Origin: Brachypodium distachyon
Taxonomy: Eukaryota; Streptophyta; Magnoliopsida; Poales; Poaceae
Length of the DNA stretch: 64,000 nt
Assembly (NCBI RefSeq): GCF_000005505.3
Contig: NC_016133.3
Span: 25,853,008 to 25,917,007 of the forward strand
Direction of reading: 5' to 3'
Shown here: positions 53,964-64,000 of the stretch, piece after piece
Numbering within the stretch: position 1 is the first letter of the stretch
Layout: each line of letters starts with the position of its first letter
Notes under the pieces: generated by a model
What the model saw: only the letters and a program-made list of their open reading frames with translations
Told to the model about the DNA's origin: nothing
Database searches by the model: none
Program-made: the position numbers and the translations under genes

Positions 53964-55539
53964 TGTACGCAATGTGTTGTTGCTAGACAATGACGAGCCG
54001 ACTAATTATGCAGAAGTGATGGTAGGTCCAGAGTCCGAGTTATGGCTTGAGGCCATGAGATCCGAATTAAAGTCCATGGATGAAAACCGAGTTTGGAACT
54101 TGGTAGATCCGCCAGAGGGTGTAAAAACCATCGAGTGCAAATGGATATTTAAAAGGAAAACTGATATGGATGGAAATGTTCAAATCCATAAAGCTCGACT
54201 TGTCGCAAAGGGTTTTCGACAAGTTCAAGGAGTTGACTACGACAAGACTTTCTCGCCGGTAGCGATGCTTAAATCAGTTCGGATCATTGTAGCTATTCTT
54301 GCATATTTCGATTACGAGATATGGCAAATGGATGTCAGAACGGCTTTCCTTAACGGAAATTTAACCGAGGACGTGTATATGATACAGCCCGAGGGTTTTG
54401 TCGATCCAAAGAATGCTGGAAAAATATGCAAACTTCAAAAATCCATCTATGGATTGAAGCAAGCATCTCGGAGCTGGAACATTCGTTTTGATGAAGTAGT
54501 CAAAGGGTTGGGCTTCATCAAAAATGAAGAAGAACCTTGTGTATACAAGAAGTTTAGTGCAAACTCAATCGTATTTCTAATCTTATATGTGGATGACATA
54601 TTATTGATTGGAAATGACATTCCGATGCTAGAAGCCGCCAAGGACTCATGGAAGAAAAGTTTTTCAATGAAGGACGTGGGAGAAGCGGCTTATATTTTGG
54701 GAATCAAGATCTATAGAGATAGATCAAGGAGGCTTATTGGTTTAAGCCAGAGTACATATGTTGACAAAGTGTTGAAGAGGTTCAACATGAATGAGGCAAA
54801 GAAAGGGTTCTTGCCCCTGTCGCATGGTATAAGTCTAAGCAAGACTCAGAGTCCTTCGACTTCTGATGAGCGAAGCCGGATGACTGCGATTCCGTATGCT
54901 TCGGCGGTCGGATCCATCATGTACCCCATGTTATGTACTCGACCGGATGTTTCCTATGCTCTAAGTGTTACGAGCAGGTATCAGGCTGACCCCGGTGAGA
55001 GTCACTGGACAGCGGTGAAGAATATCCTTAAGTACTTGAGAAGGACTAAGGATATGTTTTTGGTTTACGGTGGTGAGGATGAGCTTGTTGTAAAGGGTTA
55101 CACCGATGCTAGTTTCCAAACCGACAAGGACGATTATCGATCACAATCTGGATACGTGTTCGTCTTGAACGGAGGTGCGGTGAGCTGGAAGAGCTCTAAG
55201 CAAGAAACGGTGGCCGACTCTACAACAGATGCTGAGTATATCGCGGCTTCCGAAGCCGCGAAAGGAGGCGTTTGGATCGGAAAGTTTGTTTCTGAGCTTG
55301 GAGTGGTTCAAGGCGCGTCCAATCCCATGGACCTCTACTGTGACAACAGTGGTGCTATCGCACAAGCCAAAGAACCACGACATCACCAAAAATCCAAACA
55401 CATACTCAGGCGTTACCATCTCATACGGGAATTCGTGGAGAGAGGTGACGTTAAGATATGCAAGGTACACACGGATCTCAATATTGCCGATCCGTTGACA
55501 AAGCCTCTCCCGCAGCCAAAGCATGAGGGGCACACATGA
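53911..55539 (+). CDS. gag-pol: AngB reverse transcriptase and RNase H
   Basis: Continues the polyprotein in another frame from about RRSERLSNV. RT motifs: WKWIFKRK-like ECKWIFKRKTD, KARLVAKGF, MDVRTAFLNG, QKSIYGLKQA and catalytic YVDD (54586-54597). RNase H: GYTDASF, TTDAEYIAA, YCDNSGA. The frame has no ATG of its own near the start, so it depends on frameshifting or is a pseudogene half. It ends at TGA 55537-55539 after KHEGHT, where relatives have an Arg codon; the original end would be a few codons further. Confidence 0.92.
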   Translation: MSYPRPIQYPRRSERLSNVRNVLLLDNDEPTNYAEVMVGPESELWLEAMRSELKSMDENRVWNLVDPPEGVKTIECKWIFKRKTDMDGNVQIHKARLVAKGFRQVQGVDYDKTFSPVAMLKSVRIIVAILAYFDYEIWQMDVRTAFLNGNLTEDVYMIQPEGFVDPKNAGKICKLQKSIYGLKQASRSWNIRFDEVVKGLGFIKNEEEPCVYKKFSANSIVFLILYVDDILLIGNDIPMLEAAKDSWKKSFSMKDVGEAAYILGIKIYRDRSRRLIGLSQSTYVDKVLKRFNMNEAKKGFLPLSHGISLSKTQSPSTSDERSRMTAIPYASAVGSIMYPMLCTRPDVSYALSVTSRYQADPGESHWTAVKNILKYLRRTKDMFLVYGGEDELVVKGYTDASFQTDKDDYRSQSGYVFVLNGGAVSWKSSKQETVADSTTDAEYIAASEAAKGGVWIGKFVSELGVVQGASNPMDLYCDNSGAIAQAKEPRHHQKSKHILRRYHLIREFVERGDVKICKVHTDLNIADPLTKPLPQPKHEGHT

Positions 55540-55576
55540 GCCATGGGTATGCGATACTTGGATGATTGACTCTAGT

Positions 55577-55589
55577 GCAAGTGGGAGAC
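55577..55589 (+). other. AngB polypurine tract
   Basis: Purine-rich GCAAGTGGGAGAC ending directly before the 3' LTR. Confidence 0.8.
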
Positions 55590-56942
55590 TGTTGGAGATA
55601 TGCCCTAGAGGCAATCATGTGATGATGTAATTTCCTATGTATTCATGAGTTATTGTTATTGTCCTTGAACATCATCACTGATATGTATCAATAAATACGT
55701 GATTTGTTTGTGAGACTGTATTCTATGATGTTGTTCTAATGGTCCCTGGTCATTGAGGTTATGCGGGCACATAATCTAGACTAGCAATGTGAATCAGTAT
55801 GATGACTATGTTTCACAAGTCATAGGGCAAGGTGTTGCCGACTGATAGCATGGACTCGACAATGAGATTGTTGAGTCGGACAGACCCGCACTGAGACACA
55901 ACGAGATGATTGTCATTTGTTAGTCTCAAGTATGATGTATATGCCAGTCCTAAACCTGAGGTCATCGCATGAGCTTGGGATGTGAATCGGCCTACTTAGG
56001 GGTTGCCAAACGCTACTCCGTAACTGGGTGGTTATAAAGGTAGCTTTCAGGTTTGCTGAGAAGCATGCTGCGAGTCATGGTTGATCAAGATGGGATTTGC
56101 CCCTCCTGTTCGGAGAGATATCTCTGGGCCCTCTCGAGTGATCAGATTCGGAAAGCATGGCCATGCGACTTGGGTTAAGTGTTAACCCGTTCGGGAATCT
56201 GTATCACAGGAACGAGAAGAGAGTCGAGCTATCCACAAGGATGACAAGCACTCGCCTTGAGCTCGACACACATATCGTGAGGCAAAAGGAATGTTGCATG
56301 TGACACATTGTATGGTTCGTCAATATACCTTGTGGTTACTCGGGAGTTGGCACGTGCTGCTAGGCGCCGCTGCCAACTATCAACTTGAGTCGGTGCCAGT
56401 GGACGAGTAAGGTGTTACTCAGGCCCGCAGTCCGAGCTCGTAGTCGTGTCCGACTAACCGCGAACCTGAAGGGTCACACGTTTAAGGGGTGGGAACCGAG
56501 TTGGATCGGATCCAACTCGTATCGGGCTTAGACTCCTAACGGGCCTCAAGTGTTGAGCCCACTAGGGACGTCTATATAAGTGGAGGAGACCAACCCGTCT
56601 AGGGTTACACCAGTACAGACGCGAGTTAGGCTCGGCCGTCACACCTCCACGCCCAAAGCCTTGCGATCGGATCTAGCAGTCCACCGCACGGAGTTTCTCC
56701 CTGTACGTGTGGATACCTCGGAGGCGCTGCACCTGCGGCGCTTGGACGAACTGTTCGTGGGATCGACGAGGAGGAGCAAGCTGTTCGACTACTCGGCATC
56801 GACGCGCTACATCGACTCTACTTCCGCTATGGTTCTGCGCGTCTAGTGGTAATCTCGTGATCCATTATCTACAGCATTGATCCGGGTGGAAGCGGTAGAA
56901 ATTTTTATTTTGTGCTAGCGTAGCATACCGCGTTCCCCAACA
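55590..56942 (+). repeat. AngB 3' LTR (1353 bp)
   Basis: Full-length LTR, TGTTGGAGATATGCCC to CCCCAACA. It still has the TATA box at 56572-56580. Confidence 0.92.
56572..56580 (+). promoter_or_regulatory. AngB LTR TATA box, retained in the 3' LTR only
   Basis: CTATATAAG, directly followed by TGGAGGAGACC, the point at which the deleted 5' LTR resumes. Confidence 0.75.
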
Positions 56943-56947
56943 CCTCT

Positions 56948-57560
56948 GCGTTGGCTCGCTCCGCCTGTCCGTTGCTCCTCGGGTGAGCAACAGAAGCGAA
57001 GTGGATCTTGGTGCCCATGTCCTCGCAGTAGGCTTGGAACACGGCACTCGTAAATTGTGTGCCATTGTCGGTGATGATGCCGTTAGGCACACCGAACCGG
57101 CACACAATGCCCTTGAACAATTTGATCGCTGCCTGAGCGGTCACCTTCCGCACTGGCTCCACTTCCACCCACTTGGAGAACTTGTCGATGGCCACGAGCA
57201 AGTACTCGTAGCCACCAACCGCTCTTGGCAACTTGCCGACGATGTCCAGCCCCCAGACCGTGAACGGCCAGGAGGATGGAATGACTTGCAGGGCCTGCGC
57301 CGGCTGATTACTCTTCTTTGCGTGGAACTGGCACGCCTCACACGTCTTGACTAGCTGCTCAGCATCGACTAGCGCCGTAGGCCAGTAGAAGCCGTGCCGG
57401 AAAGCCTTGCCGGCCAAAACCCAGGAGGCCACATGGTGGGAGCATGTGCCTCGGTGTATCTCTTCAAGGAGTGCGCACCCTTCGTCTTGGGGCACGCAGA
57501 GGAGCTTCACTGGTTGGCTTGGCTTGCACGTCTCCGGTAGAGGTTCCCGTCCACCAGGGC
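56948..57560 (-). pseudogene. TatD integrase, N-terminal and core part
   Basis: Read downward: HRGTCSHHV to TCEACQ zinc segment, GLDIVGKLP, ITDNGTQF, GQAERANAE. The three catalytic acidic residues are present, and AngB interrupts shortly after the last. The CVPQDEGCAL block near 57500 is continuous with the preceding frame except for a shift at about 57515. Confidence 0.85.
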
Positions 57561-58440
57561 GTACATCTTGGCTTGCCGGGCTACGCGTTCCGCGGCAGCG
57601 TCATCTTCCGGGAGGGCTTCCCCCTCCAGGTAGCGGACGATATCCACCGCCCAAGGTGGGGTTTCCCTGCTCATGCATGCCACTACGTCAGCAGCATGGA
57701 CCTCCGCTGTTGCGGGGTTTCCTTCGGTTGCCGGGGGGGCTTCCCCGGCAGCCGGCTTGGGGGCAACCGAAGGCGCAGTCTGCCTGTGCCAGAACACCCC
57801 CGCCGGAACCTTCCGGTGCTCTGCTGCCAATTTTGACAGTTCGTCAGCCGCGAAGTTATCCCTGCGCTTGACGTGCTCGAATCGCAGGCCCTTGAACTTG
57901 CGTTCCCGCTTGCGGACCTCATCCACGTACGCTGCCATCAGCAGGCAGTCGTAGTCCTTGTTAACCTGGTTGATCACGAGTTGAGAATCCCCGCGAACAA
58001 CCAGGCGCTTACTATCAAGGGCGATCGCCGCCCGCAACCCGGCAAGCAACCCTTCGCACTCGACCGTGTTGTTGGTGGAGTTGGGGAAATCGAGCTCGAT
58101 GGCGAACTTCAGCTGGTCTCCTGTGGATCACTCGATGACGACTCTGGCGCCTGCTCCTTGCAGGCTGACTGCGCCGTCAAAGTACAGGATCCAGTGGCCT
58201 TCGTCCAGCCTGCCGCGCAGGCCGGCAGGCTGGTCTCCGGCTCTTCTTCTTCTATGCCTGCCGAAGTCCACTCCGCAACAAAATCGGCCATAGCCGCACT
58301 CTTGATGCTCTTGGTGTTGGTGAAGTGTAGATCCAACTCCGACAACTCCATCCTCCACTTGGCCACCCTTCCGGTGGCTTCACGATTGGCGAGGGCCCGC
58401 TCGAGGCAGAATCCCGACACCACCGTGACGCGGTGCACCT
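57561..58440 (-). pseudogene. TatD additional RNase H domain and linker
   Basis: Archaeal-type RNase H: TLTAQSA/LYFDGAVS region, then GLRAAIALD, GDSQLVINQ and NFAADELSK; the preceding block SELDLHFTNTKS is conserved with TatC. Frame shifts near 58130 and 58050. The Ala/Pro-rich linker leads to integrase (YLEGEALPEDD). Confidence 0.8.
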
Positions 58441-59560
58441 AGAAGTAATGGCGCAGCTTGCGTGATGCAAGCAAAATCCCCAGCAAGAGCTTCTGCACTT
58501 GCGGGTACTGCGTGCGGGCGGCGCGCAGCACCGTGCTGACGAAGTACACCGGGTGCTGCATGAACCGCTTGCGCGGTGCTGACGCCGCCGTCTCGACGGC
58601 GGTTGCCGGGGCTGGCTCAACCCCCGGCCCCACGGGCTCCGCCCCCGGGAGGTCTTCTTCTCTTTCAGCAACTAGTACCGAGCTAACCACTTGGTCAGTC
58701 ACCGCTAGGTAGAGTAGTAGCGGCTCGCCCGGCTTGGGGGCGACAAGGATCGACGGCGACCTCAGGTACCGCTTGAGATCCTGGAACGCCGCCTCAGCCT
58801 CGGGGGTCCAGTCAATTGGGCCCTTCTTCTTCATTACCCTGAAGAAAGGCAGGGCGCGTTCGCCCAACTTGGAGATGAAGCGTCCCAACGCGGCTATGCA
58901 ACCGTTGAGGCGCTGCACGTCCTTCACCCTGCAGGGAGCCCCCATTTTCTCGATAGCTTTTATCTTCTTTGGGTTGGCTTGAATCCCCCTGCATGAAACC
59001 AAGAAGCCCAGAAGTTGACCCGAGTCCACACCAAAGGTGCACTTCTCAGGGTTTTGCTTGAGCTTGATCCTGCGGAGGTTGTCAAACGTTTCCTGCAGGT
59101 CATCAATCAGCGAGTCCCCACGCTTTGATTTGATGACGATATCGTCCATGTAGGTCTTAATGTTTCGGCCTAGCTGGGATCCCAAACACTCGCATAATGC
59201 ACGCAGGAATGTTGAGCCCGCGTTCTTCAACCCAAAAGGCATACACGTGTAGCAGTATCAGCCAACCGGGGTGATGAACGCCGTTTTTTCTTCGTCTTCG
59301 ACTGCCATCTTAATTTGATGGTAGTCGGAAAAGGCATCCAAAAAACACAGCAAATCGCAACCGGCAGTGGAGTCTACTATTTGATCAATGCGGGGTACAG
59401 GGAAAGGATCTTTGGGACACGCACGGTTAAGATCAGTAAAATCTACACACATGCAAAGCTTACCCTCCCCCTTGGGTACTACTACAGGGTTAGCTAACCA
59501 AGTGGGGTACAGTCCTCCCTGATAGCCCCCGCAGCTTTAAGCTTGTCCACTTCTTGCTTG
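58441..59560 (-). pseudogene. TatD reverse transcriptase with its RNase H
   Basis: MCVDFTDLNRACPKDPF, IDQIVDSTAGC, MPFGLKNAGSTF, YMDDIVIKS, LGFLVSCRGIQANP, DWTPEAEAAF and [11 protein letters not shown], so RT is nearly full length. Lesions: TGA within ITPVG..YCYT (near 59262), TAG for Gln after LRHYF (58441-58439) and an upstream shift near 59520. Confidence 0.87.
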
Positions 59561-60420
59561 ATGAAATCTTTGCGCTCCTGTGCTTGCCGGCGGATCTTCT
59601 TCTTGATGGAGCGGGCACCCGGGCGCACCACGAGTCGATGCTCGATCACCTCCCTAGGGACTCCAGGGAGGTCCGACGGTTGCCAAGCGAACGCGTCGGC
59701 ATTCTCCCGGAGGAAAGTGATGAGGGTGCTTTCCTATTCGGCATTGAGGTGCGCTCCTCGCTGCCGGCTTGGAGGGGCAGCTTCTTCACCTTGCGGCCCC
59801 CTCCTTGAGCTTCTGGCCCTTGCCGGGGCACGAGCTCGAGCCTGCGCCTCCCCCGGCAAGATCTTGCGGGGTAGCGCAGGCCTTATTCGTTGCGGGGCGA
59901 TCGCCCGGCAAAGAGCCTTCGCTTCTGGCAACGTCCTCGTCACCGGAATCGGCTGCGGCGGCGGCCTTGACGACCTCACCCACACACCAGGCTGCGTCCT
60001 TGAGATCGCACCTGACGGAGAGGACTCCATACGTGGACGGCATCTTCATCACACCGTAGGTGCAGTGAGTCGCCGCCATGAACTTGATCAGCGCCGGCCG
60101 ACCAAGGATCCCGTTGTACGGCAGCGGGGTGTGTGCCACATCGAACACAAGGTGCTCGGTCCTGAATGCTTCCCACGATCCGAAGGTAACCGGCAGCGTG
60201 ATGCGCCCCAAAGGGCGCACGATCCCAAGGTTCACTCCCCGGAACGGGTCAGTGGGCTTCAACTGCCCCAGCGGTAGCTGAAGTTTCTCCACTCACCTAG
60301 CGGACAGGACGTTCAACCCCGCTCCGTTGTCCACCAGCGCCTTTGTCACCGTCATGTTGTTAATGATCGGTGAGACCACGAAGGTAAGACCCCTGAACCC
60401 AGCTGCTGGGCTGGGTGATC
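59561..60420 (-). pseudogene. TatD protease region
   Basis: Aspartic protease of pol: TVTKALVDNGAGLNVLS (60340-60300), with Asn where the usual triad has Thr or Ser (DNG), followed by TGA and then LPVTFGSWEAFRTEHLVFDV and YNGILGRPAL, the C-terminal half of the fold. A Pro/Ala-rich linker to RT follows. TatB lacks this stretch. Confidence 0.75.
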
Positions 60421-62373
60421 GTTGGCGCCGAAGGTGATCGGCATGTGCGACCACTTCAGCGGCTTCTGCGCCTCCGCGTTCGGCAACAGCGCACACACCT
60501 CCCGGGTGAGACGCTTCACCGCGGCGTGGGATGAGAGAGCATATGCTCCCCCATGGATGCAGGCGAGGCCACGAGGCTCCTGGAAGCCGGGCTCGTCGCC
60601 CCCGCTGCAATCAGACTCGCGCTGCTCCTCAGCGCGAGCCTTGTCTCGTCCCCGAGGAGGGCGCTCCCTGCCGACACGGGCCTGGCCACGTCCCCCCTGG
60701 GCTTCTCCTCGGCCGGCATCCCCACCGGCAGGCTTCAGCGCTCTTCGTGACACTGCTCGCGCCTCTGCTTGATGCCCTGCAGGATGCGGCAATCCTACGC
60801 GTCGTGGGTAGCATTGGCGTGGATGGGGCAGCGGGACGCGTCGCCTGGCTTGCCGCCAGACCCGCAGGCCTCGCGTCGTGGGTAGCATCGGGCGAGGCCT
60901 TCTTCGCAGGCCTCACGGCAGCCCCCGACTCCGCGGCGAGGCCTTGCTTCCCGATATGCTTCCGGGAACTCTTCTTCTGTGAGCCCTCAACTGGGCTCGC
61001 GACAGCCTTAGCTGCAAGCTCGGGCGCCAAGCGCCCTTCCTCGGCCATGGCGCACTTGTGCGCCAGGGCGTAGAGATCCTGCGTCGTCCGGATCCGATGC
61101 ATGCTTAGCTTCTCCCGCATCTTGGCGTAGCGGACGTGGATGGCAAAGGTGTTAACGATGGCGGCGGCCTCCGCCTCCGGCATGGAGTAGGAGAGGCGGG
61201 AGAAGCGATTGACGAAGCTCCGCATCGTCTCTCCCGGCTTCTGCACCACGGTGTGCAGCTCCGGCATGGTTCCTGGGCGCTTGTAGCCGCCCTGGAACGC
61301 GCTCACGAACTGCTCACGCAGGTCCGCTCAAGTGGCTCTGAACCCGGCAGGCAGGTTGAACAGCCACGTTCTCGTTGATCCCTTGAGGACCATCGGGAAC
61401 CAGTTAGCCCTAACCTTGTCGTTTGGCGCTGATGGCGTGCATCCCAACGTGTAGGTCAGGAAGAAATCCTTCTGGTTCACGGTCCCGTCGTACGTCCCCA
61501 GCGCCGGCGCTCGGAACTTGCGGGGCCATGTTACCCGACACAGCTCGCGGGTGAACGCGACGGCGCCCGTGGGAGCATCCTCCTGCTCCTCCGGGCACGG
61601 GCGCTCTGCCTCACGCCAACGCCGGCGCTCCAAGCGCGGGCGGCGATCCTCCTGTTGGCGGGCATTCAAGACGCCACGCGCGTCACCCAGTGTGACGGTT
61701 GGTGACGAATCCGAGGACCCCTCAGGATCCCTGCCTCCTTGCCCCCTTGTGGGGGAGGGTTTTCCCACTGCCCCGAGATACGGGGTGCGTCTCCGCGCCC
61801 CGGATTCCGCCCGAGGCCTGAGCCAGCCGGGGCACCCTCGCCCTGCGGCTGCGGGGCGGCGAGTGCGAGGAGCGCGTCCAACTCCGCCCTCCATGCCTCG
61901 TGTGCCCGCGTGCCCTGCTGCGGCTCGTACCGCACGATGACTTGCGCGGCAATGATGGCTTCTGCCGGGGTTTGGGCTGCGGGCAGTCGATTCTCCGACC
62001 GGCTGCCCTCCGCCCTATCCCCCGGTGCAGCCGGGTGAGTAGGCTGCGATCCCGTCGACGTAGCTCGCGATGCGGTGTGCTCAGGGCGCAGCTGTCGCTG
62101 CGCGTCCCCGGCCCACGATTAAACTCGCTGGCCGGCTCGGGCAGCATCATTGCTGCTCGCGCGACTGGCTCCGGCGCTGGGAGCCGCTGGCTCATTCAGC
62201 CGGTTGTCCACCGACGGCCAAGGAGGCGGGGCTGGCAGCTGCGACTGTTGCGCCCGAGAGGGCTCAGGGTTCTCCTGAGCCCGCGACGCGGGTTGCGCGT
62301 CGTGCAATCGCGTGTGCGCCGCTGGGGCGTCACGCGGGTTGATCCGAGAGTCACCAGCCCGCTTGGGAGGCAT
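60421..62373 (-). pseudogene. TatD gag
   Basis: ATG at 62373 opens MPPKRAGDSRINPRD; then SVDNRLNEPAAPS, VRYEPQQGT, a Gly/Pro-rich region, the capsid-like domain (DKVRANWFPMVLKG to ALAHKCAMAEEG) and a Lys/Arg-rich tail. Stops: after AGQRV (62119), and TGA for Trp before ADLREQF (near 61330). Shifts near 61720. It preserves the N-terminus that TatB has lost. Confidence 0.78.
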
Positions 62374-62460
62374 AGCAACTGCTCTATTGTCGGGGTAGAC
62401 GAGGCCATTGCTGCTGTAGACGACGACGCCGGCGGTCACCGGCGAGCTCACCTCACGCGC

Positions 62461-62478
62461 CCCCTACCTGGCGCGCCA
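62461..62478 (-). other. TatD primer-binding site
   Basis: TGGCGCGCCAGGTAGGGG on the minus strand, two bases after the LTR end; this form is usual in grass Tat elements. The tRNA is not assigned here. Confidence 0.75.
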
Positions 62479-62480
62479 GA

Positions 62481-63241
62481 TGTTGTAGCACGGGGCTCAG
62501 ACACTGGGGATGTGCGAGCACCTCCTTTTATGTTTGGCAGTGGGCGACGGGGATCGCTTCGGTGATCGCCGGTGAGGCCAATGTGAGGCGTAAGAGCAAA
62601 ATGAACACGGGAGCGCTTTTTACCCAGGTTCGGGCCACCCTGAGGTGTAAAACCCTACCGGGCCGAACCCTTTGACCGTTGGCGGGGGTCCTCCTTTTAT
62701 ACCGAAGGGGATACCACAGGTGCCTCGGTGCATGGGTGACACATGGCGAACAAAGAGCTAGGGCAGCTCGGCCCCGCTGCGCTGGCTTGCATGCAGGTTG
62801 GGTAGCCCTGCAACTAGGGCCCTAGGTGCCTAAAATTTACCCCAGGCCTGTCACTGTAGGCTGACTAGACGGGGAATCCCCTTTCTGTCAGGGCATTCAA
62901 TGCTGGCATGTGCTTCACTCCTTGTCTTGACGAATCCTACACACAAGGTGCCCACCGAGCAGCCACGTGGCGCCGTTGTCACTCCCGCTCGGTCCCGCTC
63001 CTGTAACGGACACCTGCGCCCAAGAACGCCCTTTCCGGCAAGTAACCTTCCCGAGAAGCGCCCAGGCAGGATTTCTCTTGCTACCCTACAAGGCAACCCC
63101 CGCAGCCTGGCTAGCCCTGCCCGGCTGGTGACTTGCCGGGCAGCCTGTGCGGCGCTGTCCGGGGTGCGATCCTTCCAGGGAGCAAGCGAGGTGGCCCACG
63201 CGTCATGCAGCGGTGGTACTCCGGGTGCCACTGGTGCGACA
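62481..63241 (-). repeat. TatD 5' LTR (761 bp)
   Basis: Begins TGTCGCACCAGTGGC at 63241 and ends GTGCTACAACA at 62481. TATA box on the minus strand at 62701-62694. Shares the ends and the GGGCCACCCTGAGGTGTAAAAC block with the other Tat LTRs. Confidence 0.87.
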
Positions 63242-63359
63242 GCTCGGGCCCTTGGAAGATATCGGCGGGAGTGAGTTTGGCTAGAGTTGGGGCGCGGAGA
63301 GTTTGGGAGGCAATGGCGGAAGCAAGAAACAGTGGGGGGTGCCCACCGTCAGCCTTGGG

Positions 63360-63367
63360 TATTTATC
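63360..63367 (-). promoter_or_regulatory. Putative TATA box of the TatE aORF
   Basis: GATAAATA on the minus strand, about 100 bases upstream of where the aORF would start. Confidence 0.4.
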
Positions 63368-63665
63368 GGGGCCGGCGGGCTGCAACGGACACCCCCACGA
63401 TCAACAATAAAGTTCCCTAAAGTATCGGTAATTAAGATGTGGGCGCGCGACATGGCCTTAACTTCCTGGTGATTATGGCGGATAAGGTAAGAGATCGTGT
63501 GCCCCCCGTTTCGCTTGGAAGAGTGGAACTAGAAATGCGGCCCACGCGGCCGGGGACCGGGATGCTCTCCTGGGACCCACGCGTCGGATAGGGCGTAGCC
63601 CGGCAACCGACCGAGGGTAGCACGACCCGAGGCCTCAAGGCTGCCGGCCCACGCACAGGGGCTGC

Positions 63666-64000
63666 TGTCGTACCAGAGGCCCACGGGGTCCCACTGATAC
63701 GGGACGCGTGGGTCGCGACTAATGAAGCCCCACCAGGTTGGCCTCCCGGGAAGGATAGACCCGGGAAGCTCACCCCAAAGAGACAGTCATTGGCGAACAA
63801 AGCTGAGAACCAGAACAGGAGAAGCGCCCGCTTCGGCGGATACCCGGGGACTCTAGTCCCGGGAAGTGGAAGGCATGCTGCCCCGCCAACGAGCTGTGCG
63901 CGCTTGCCGGAAAGGGGCTCCCAGCAACCTGCGCTCAGGCATGCAAATGGGGCCCGCAGAACAGTGAAGACAGGACGAGACAGCGGACGCAGTGCATTTA
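63666..64000 (+). repeat. TatE 3' LTR, first 335 bp
   Basis: Starts TGTCGTACCAGAGGC, preceded by the purine-rich ACAGGGGCTGC. Diverged from TatA-D beyond the first 60 bases or so. Confidence 0.7.

Larger units (their letters stand above)
49904..56942 (+). mobile_element. AngB: nearly complete Ty1/copia Angela-type retrotransposon
   Basis: Complete order LTR, primer site, gag, protease, integrase, RT, RNase H, polypurine tract, LTR, with perfect target duplication CCTCT (49899-49903, 56943-56947). The LTR start TGTTGGAGATATGCCC and the initiator-Met primer site fit the Angela/BARE-1/RIRE1 lineage. It is the youngest-looking element here: the two LTRs differ by about seven substitutions over some 450 aligned bases by eye. 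The 5' LTR has a large deletion. Confidence 0.93.
36495..63241 (-). mobile_element. TatD: Tat element with three nested insertions
   Basis: Minus-strand element: 5' LTR 62481-63241, primer site 62461-62478, gag, protease, RT, RNase H and integrase (62373 down to 49279, split by AngB), spacer (49278 down to 44376, split by TekD), aORF on the plus strand (37196-44375, split by TekC) and a 3' LTR remnant (36495-36862). Its LTR (761 bp) is shorter than those of TatA-C and shares only its ends and a few blocks with them, so it represents another subfamily. Candidate target duplication GCTCG at 63242-63246. Confidence 0.83.
63242..64000 (+). mobile_element. TatE: right visible piece
   Basis: Begins in the 5' UTR of the aORF (no ATG remains), passes the putative aORF TATA box, the untranslated stretch and polypurine tract and enters the 3' LTR, which continues past the window. 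Together with 34782-36494 it frames the TatD insertion. Confidence 0.7.

Noticed and set aside
1..64000. Host genes, tRNA, rRNA, microRNA or organelle inserts
   Set aside because: All stretches could be assigned to retrotransposon parts; nothing resembling these was seen by eye, though a search would be needed to exclude tiny features.

Overview
The window reads as plant nuclear DNA, almost certainly from a grass (Poaceae). It is built entirely of nested LTR retrotransposons of three kinds typical of grass genomes: Ty3/gypsy elements of the Tat lineage with an antisense extra gene (aORF), Ty3/gypsy elements resembling the Tekay/Del lineage with 3.3-4.5 kb LTRs and an extra ORF before gag (orf0), and Ty1/copia elements of the Angela/BARE-1/RIRE1 type. 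I found no host gene, tRNA, rRNA or CRISPR array. Family names come from recognised protein motifs, primer-binding sites and LTR ends, not from a database search; genus and species cannot be read from it. Element names used here (TatA-E, TekA-D, AngA-B) are my own labels.

Layout, outermost first. TatE (+) is the visible host: part of its aORF lies at 34782-36494 and its 3' flank and 3' LTR at 63242-64000. Two elements sit inside its aORF region: TekB (-, 28940-34781, continuing beyond the left edge after nested insertions) and TatD (-, 36495-63241). TekB's gag is split by TekA (-, 5' LTR 28064-28939 plus 6131-8583, coding part 2688-6130). TekA's pol is split by TatA (+, 1-2687, aORF and 3' LTR). 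TekA's 5' LTR is split by TatB (-, 8584-28058), whose spacer holds TatC (+, 10697-19602). A copia LTR (AngA, 9370-10696) with mismatched flanks joins TatB's 3' LTR directly to the middle of TatC's pol and marks a large deletion. TatD carries two solo Tek LTRs with perfect target duplications (TekC 37433-41923 in its aORF, TekD 44878-48353 in its spacer) and a nearly complete copia element, AngB (49904-56942), in its integrase region.

How the parts work together. In a Tat element gag and pol (protease, RT, RNase H, integrase) run with the LTRs; then comes a 2-2.7 kb non-coding spacer, then the aORF on the opposite strand reading away from the 3' LTR. The aORF copies carry a TATA-like box about 100 bases upstream of their start and introns in the aORF sense, at the same place and phase in three copies. 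The spacer has its own sense-strand TATA box followed by an array of roughly 110-base hairpin repeats and a 39-base minisatellite. Tek elements have orf0, then gag-pol, in one direction. AngB has gag, protease, integrase, RT and RNase H in copia order.

Almost every coding region is broken by nonsense codons (mostly C-to-T type), frameshifts, deletions or nested insertions. AngB is the best preserved: all catalytic motifs are visible, but it has a frameshift between integrase and RT, a late stop, and a 5' LTR that has lost its promoter.
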